DNA of 9,937 nt from Acidobacteriota bacterium (GTDB taxonomy: Bacteria > Acidobacteriota > Polarisedimenticolia > J045): positions 1-9,937 of the forward strand of contig JALTMS010000643.1 of NCBI GenBank assembly GCA_027001345.1, read 5' to 3'. Position numbers and translations under genes: made by a program. The notes under the pieces were generated by a model. It was not told where the DNA came from, did not search any database, and saw only the letters and a program-made list of their open reading frames with translations. Below are positions 7,454-9,937 of the stretch, in pieces. Every line of letters starts with the position of its first letter. The stretch's first letter is position 1.

Positions 7454-8445
7454 CGGCGCCCCGCCCGGGCCAGCAGGTGGTAGACCAGCGCCTGCTGCGC
7501 CCCCGCGTAGACGCCGATCCGGGGCAGGCGCAGTCGGTCGGTCTCCGGACCGAGGGGGCCCGGAGTGGAGGTCACCGCCGTGCGGAAGCCCGCCGCGGCC
7601 ACCGAGGCCCGGGCCTGCTCGCCGAAGCGTCCGCCGCCGCTGGGATTGGGGTAGGCAAAATCCGGCACCTCGGCGCCGAGGATCTGCTCGAGATCTTCCT
7701 TCGAACCGAGCACTTCCTCGGCGTGGTGGGTCGGGTCCAGGTGGTCGAGGTGGGGATGGCTGCGGGAGTGGGCGCCGATGGTCATGCCCGCCGCCTGCAT
7801 GCGACGCAACAACTCGGGGGTCAGAAAACTCTGCTCGAGACCTTCGCCCCGGGGCACGCCGGCCAGCCTCGCCAGGTGATCGAGCCAGCCCTCTCGCTCG
7901 TCGGCGGTCATGCCGGCAAACCAGCGGGTCACCCTCCGGCGCAGCCGCCGCCGGCCTTCCGAGTCCTCCGGCACCTGTCGGGGAAAGTCGTCGGGCAGCC
8001 CCGTGGAGGCACCCGCCGGCAGTCGCGGCACCAGCCGCCACAACTCCGAGATCCACAGGCCACGGCCCGAAGTCAGCGGGCCGGTGGTGATGTAGAAGGT
8101 GGCTGTCAGCCCCGCTTCCGCCAGCAGGGCGGTGGCGTGATCGTGGTTGTCCCGGTAGCCGTCGTCGAAGGTGATCCACACCGCCAGCGGACCGTCGTCC
8201 CTTCCACTCAGGCGCCGAGTCATTTCTTCGGGGCCCACCACCCGGCAGTGCCGGCGCAGCACTTCGAGGTGCTCGCGAAAGCATTCCGGGGAGACCGACA
8301 ATCCCGGATCGAGGTATCGCCCCACCGCTTCCGGCTCTCCCACCGAGTGGTAGCGCAGGATCACCCCACGCGCCGGGCCCGCCAGGGCGGCACCGTAGAT
8401 CCGCCGCCGGCGCCAGTTGACGTAGAGCGAACGCAGGACTTTCAA
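7450..8445 (-). CDS. Polysaccharide deacetylase (NodB/CE4 family)
   Basis: This encodes 331 residues that should remove N- or O-acetyl groups from a sugar polymer or lipid-linked glycan. The metal-dependent NodB motifs are present: TFDDG at 92-96 and HSRSH at 226-230, giving the Asp-His-His metal set, plus FAYPNPSGG at 263-271. About 125 residues separate the first two motifs, more than in minimal NodB domains. The insert is Arg-rich and helical (about 125-205) and resembles deacetylases of exopolysaccharide loci. The N-terminus (MKVLRSLYVNWRRRR) is basic without a hydrophobic core, so secretion is not supported. TTG 8445 is chosen because GGGAGA sits 6 nt upstream. The longer reading frame, opening with ATG at 8670, would run through the divergent flippase gene and its promoter. 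It overlaps the downstream glycosyltransferase start. Confidence 0.88.
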   Translation of the reverse strand: MKVLRSLYVNWRRRRIYGAALAGPARGVILRYHSVGEPEAVGRYLDPGLSVSPECFREHLEVLRRHCRVVGPEEMTRRLSGRDDGPLAVWITFDDGYRDNHDHATALLAEAGLTATFYITTGPLTSGRGLWISELWRLVPRLPAGASTGLPDDFPRQVPEDSEGRRRLRRRVTRWFAGMTADEREGWLDHLARLAGVPRGEGLEQSFLTPELLRRMQAAGMTIGAHSRSHPHLDHLDPTHHAEEVLGSKEDLEQILGAEVPDFAYPNPSGGGRFGEQARASVAAAGFRTAVTSTPGPLGPETDRLRLPRIGVYAGAQQALVYHLLARAGRR

Positions 8446-8451
8446 GATCGG

Positions 8452-8457
8452 TCTCCC
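8452..8457 (-). promoter_or_regulatory. Ribosome binding site that fixes the TTG 8445 start
   Basis: GGGAGA on the minus strand lies 6 nt before TTG 8445. No in-frame ATG or GTG with a comparable site exists between here and the divergent flippase gene. A 6-bp hairpin (8480-8485 with 8489-8494) lies further upstream in the probable leader. Confidence 0.6.
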
Positions 8458-8493
8458 GCGCGCCGCCGGGCCCCGAAACCCTCCCGAGGGGAG

Positions 8494-8521
8494 GTGACGC
8501 GCTCGGCTGAGAATATATGAT
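8494..8521 (+). promoter_or_regulatory. Promoter region between deacetylase and flippase genes
   Basis: On the plus strand GTGACG (8494-8499) and TATGAT (8516-8521) are spaced 16 bp apart, a good sigma-70-like pair in an otherwise GC-rich gap. Transcription would start near 8528, leaving a short leader before the flippase start. The same A/T island read on the minus strand gives TATATT (8512-8517), a possible -10 for the deacetylase operon, although no clear -35 was found there. The two transcripts may therefore compete for one melted region. Confidence 0.5.
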
Positions 8522-8535
8522 CCCCGGGAGAGGTG

Positions 8536-8541
8536 AGGAGG
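8536..8541 (+). promoter_or_regulatory. Ribosome binding site that fixes the TTG 8546 start
   Basis: AGGAGG is followed by 4 nt and TTG 8546. An in-frame TGA at 8534-8536 rules out any start further upstream, and the next GTG codons lie inside the first membrane segment. Confidence 0.7.
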
Positions 8542-8545
8542 CTCC

Positions 8546-9937
8546 TTGGCCCAAGACCGTCCCCCGGCCCCGGACGCGGCCCGCCGCCGTGCGGACACCC
8601 GGCACCTGCTGGGGGCCTCCGCCGTGGTCACCGCCCTCGGACTGCTGACCAAGCTGGTAGGCCTCGGCACCCAGGCCCTGGTGGGAGCCCTCTTCGGCGC
8701 GACCCGGGCGATGGATGCCTATCGGGTCGTTCTCAATGTCCCCCAGCTCTTCGCCACCTGGATTCGCCAGCCGGTGCGGGCGGCGATCATCCCGCTGTTC
8801 ACCCGCATCCGCCGGGAACAGGGCGAGGCGGCCGCCTGGGAGGCGGCGAGCAACATCCTCAACTGCCTGGCGGTGGCTCTGGCCCTGCTGGTGGGCCTGC
8901 TCTGGCTCGGCTCGGGGCTGGTAGCCCGGGTGATGGCCAGCGGCTTCCGCGACCCGGCAGTGTGGGCCGAGATGTCGCGGCACATCCAGCTCATCGTCAT
9001 CACGATCTTCTTCTCGGTGCTCGGGGTGGTGCTCGGCAGCCTGCACAACATCTACCGCCGCCAGCACTACCCGGCCTTCGGGCGCCTGGCCAACGGCCTG
9101 GTGGTACTCGCCGCCCTCTGGCTGCTGGGGCGCAGTTACGGCTTTACCGGCTACATCGCCGGCATCGTGCTGGGGGCCGCGGCGAGCTTTCTGATCCAGG
9201 CCCTGTTGATGGCCCCCCATCGCCGCCATTACCGGCTGGTGCTGCGCCCCCGGGCGCCGGAGATCCGCGAGTTGCTGGCCCTGGCCCTGCCTTTGTTCAT
9301 CGGGCTGACGGGCACTCGCATCGACGTCTTTCTCGACCAGAACTTCGCCTCCTGGCTGCCGGACGGGCACCTGGCGGCCCTGACCTTCGCGGCTTTCCTC
9401 TCGGCGGTGGCCACCGACCTGCTGATCACCGTCTCCTCTACGGTGCTCTTGCCCCACTTCGCCGACCTGGTCAGCCACAAGCGCTTCGAGGAGCTGCGCA
9501 GCCGCCTGGCCCAGTCCATGGGGGGGTACCTGCTGCTGCTGTTGCCCGTGGCGGCCTTCCTGGTGGTGGGAGCTTTCTCGGTGGTGGAACTGGTCTACCT
9601 GCGCGGCGCCTTCACCCGGGAGAAGGCCGAGCTGACCGCCATGCTGCTGCCGATCCTGGCCTTCGGAGCGCCGGCCTTCTCCATGGGGCAGGTGCTGGCC
9701 CAGGTGCACATCAGCGGCGGCGACACGAAGACCCCGATGGCGGTGGGCTTCTGGCGGGTGGGCTTCAAGGCTCTGCTCTCGGTGATCCTGCTGCTGGTCC
9801 TGCCCCTGCCGCTGAAGATCGCGGGGTTGGCCCTGGCGTCTACCGCCTCGTCGTTCTTCCGCACGGCCCTGCTGTGGATTCGCTTGCCCACGGATCGGCG
9901 GCCCGCGGGAGGGCCCCTGGCGCGGATGATCGGGGCC
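8546..9937 (+). CDS. MurJ/MviN-family lipid-linked glycan flippase, partial
   Basis: 464 residues are visible and no stop is reached; family members are usually about 500-550, so only a short C-terminus is missing. It is a polytopic membrane protein. After a basic, Arg-rich N-terminus (1-20), hydrophobic segments recur throughout. Family landmarks are LFGATRAMDAY (49-59), the IIPLF stretch after the second segment, LRGAF (352-356) and GGDTKTPM near 391-398. MurJ flips lipid II across the inner membrane. However, in my hand alignment the Arg residues of E. coli MurJ at 18, 24, 52 and 270 and Glu273 correspond to K36, T42, A70, F284 and A287; only Asp39 is kept (D57). With a deacetylase and a glycosyltransferase beside it, an exopolysaccharide or other lipid-linked oligosaccharide is a likelier cargo than lipid II. 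It starts with TTG. Confidence 0.85.
   Translation, partial: MAQDRPPAPDAARRRADTRHLLGASAVVTALGLLTKLVGLGTQALVGALFGATRAMDAYRVVLNVPQLFATWIRQPVRAAIIPLFTRIRREQGEAAAWEAASNILNCLAVALALLVGLLWLGSGLVARVMASGFRDPAVWAEMSRHIQLIVITIFFSVLGVVLGSLHNIYRRQHYPAFGRLANGLVVLAALWLLGRSYGFTGYIAGIVLGAAASFLIQALLMAPHRRHYRLVLRPRAPEIRELLALALPLFIGLTGTRIDVFLDQNFASWLPDGHLAALTFAAFLSAVATDLLITVSSTVLLPHFADLVSHKRFEELRSRLAQSMGGYLLLLLPVAAFLVVGAFSVVELVYLRGAFTREKAELTAMLLPILAFGAPAFSMGQVLAQVHISGGDTKTPMAVGFWRVGFKALLSVILLLVLPLPLKIAGLALASTASSFFRTALLWIRLPTDRRPAGGPLARMIGA

Noticed and set aside
8446..8670. Longer deacetylase start at an upstream ATG
   Set aside because: The extra 75 residues are Arg, Ser and Pro rich with no domain, and would overlap the promoter and first codons of the divergent flippase gene. 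TTG 8445 has its own ribosome binding site.
7454..9709. Minus-strand reading frame continuing upstream of the glycosyltransferase through the deacetylase and flippase genes
   Set aside because: The upstream part is low-complexity (Gln, Gly, Arg, Pro rich), antisense to the flippase and out of frame with the deacetylase, both of which carry clear family motifs.

Overview
The window is GC-rich bacterial DNA with seven recognisable protein genes (one cut by the right edge). No RNA gene, CRISPR array or insertion sequence was seen. The best taxonomic hint is the large secreted protein at the left. Its C-terminal thrombospondin type 3 repeats followed by a fibronectin-like module reading 'ALGYNVYRGDLG' is a combination I associate with environmental Acidobacteriota (Thermoanaerobaculia or Polarisedimenticolia-like genomes). 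Myxococcota or other GC-rich delta-type lineages cannot be excluded, so this placement is an inference.

Layout. Positions 1-306 carry no gene I can support, only a GC-rich hairpin. Positions 307-3576 (minus) encode an exported choice-of-anchor B family protein with carboxypeptidase-regulatory-like, jelly-roll, thrombospondin type 3 and fibronectin-like modules. Positions 3683-5200 (minus) encode an FMN-type glutamate synthase domain with two CDGSH iron-sulfur motifs fused at its N-terminus and no glutaminase domain. Divergent from it, 5315-6232 (plus) encodes a LysR-family regulator. The 114-bp gap between them holds three copies of an ACTGTyCC element, two forming a dyad, which looks like the regulator's operator. 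Positions 6233-6322 are a short convergent gap.

The right third is a surface-glycan locus. A GT4-type glycosyltransferase (6323-7453, minus) and a polysaccharide deacetylase (7450-8445, minus) overlap and form one operon, with the deacetylase first. Divergent from them, across a 100-bp promoter region, a MurJ/MviN-family flippase (8546 to the right edge, plus) begins. All three appear to start with TTG. The three activities fit one pathway: build a lipid-linked glycan, trim acetyl groups from it, and flip it across the membrane. The flippase lacks most of the charged residues that mark peptidoglycan MurJ, so it probably handles another lipid-linked glycan.

The points most worth a second look are the CDGSH-glutamate synthase fusion with its divergent regulator and operator, the charge-stripped MurJ homologue beside a deacetylase and glycosyltransferase, and the choice-of-anchor protein with no visible anchor.
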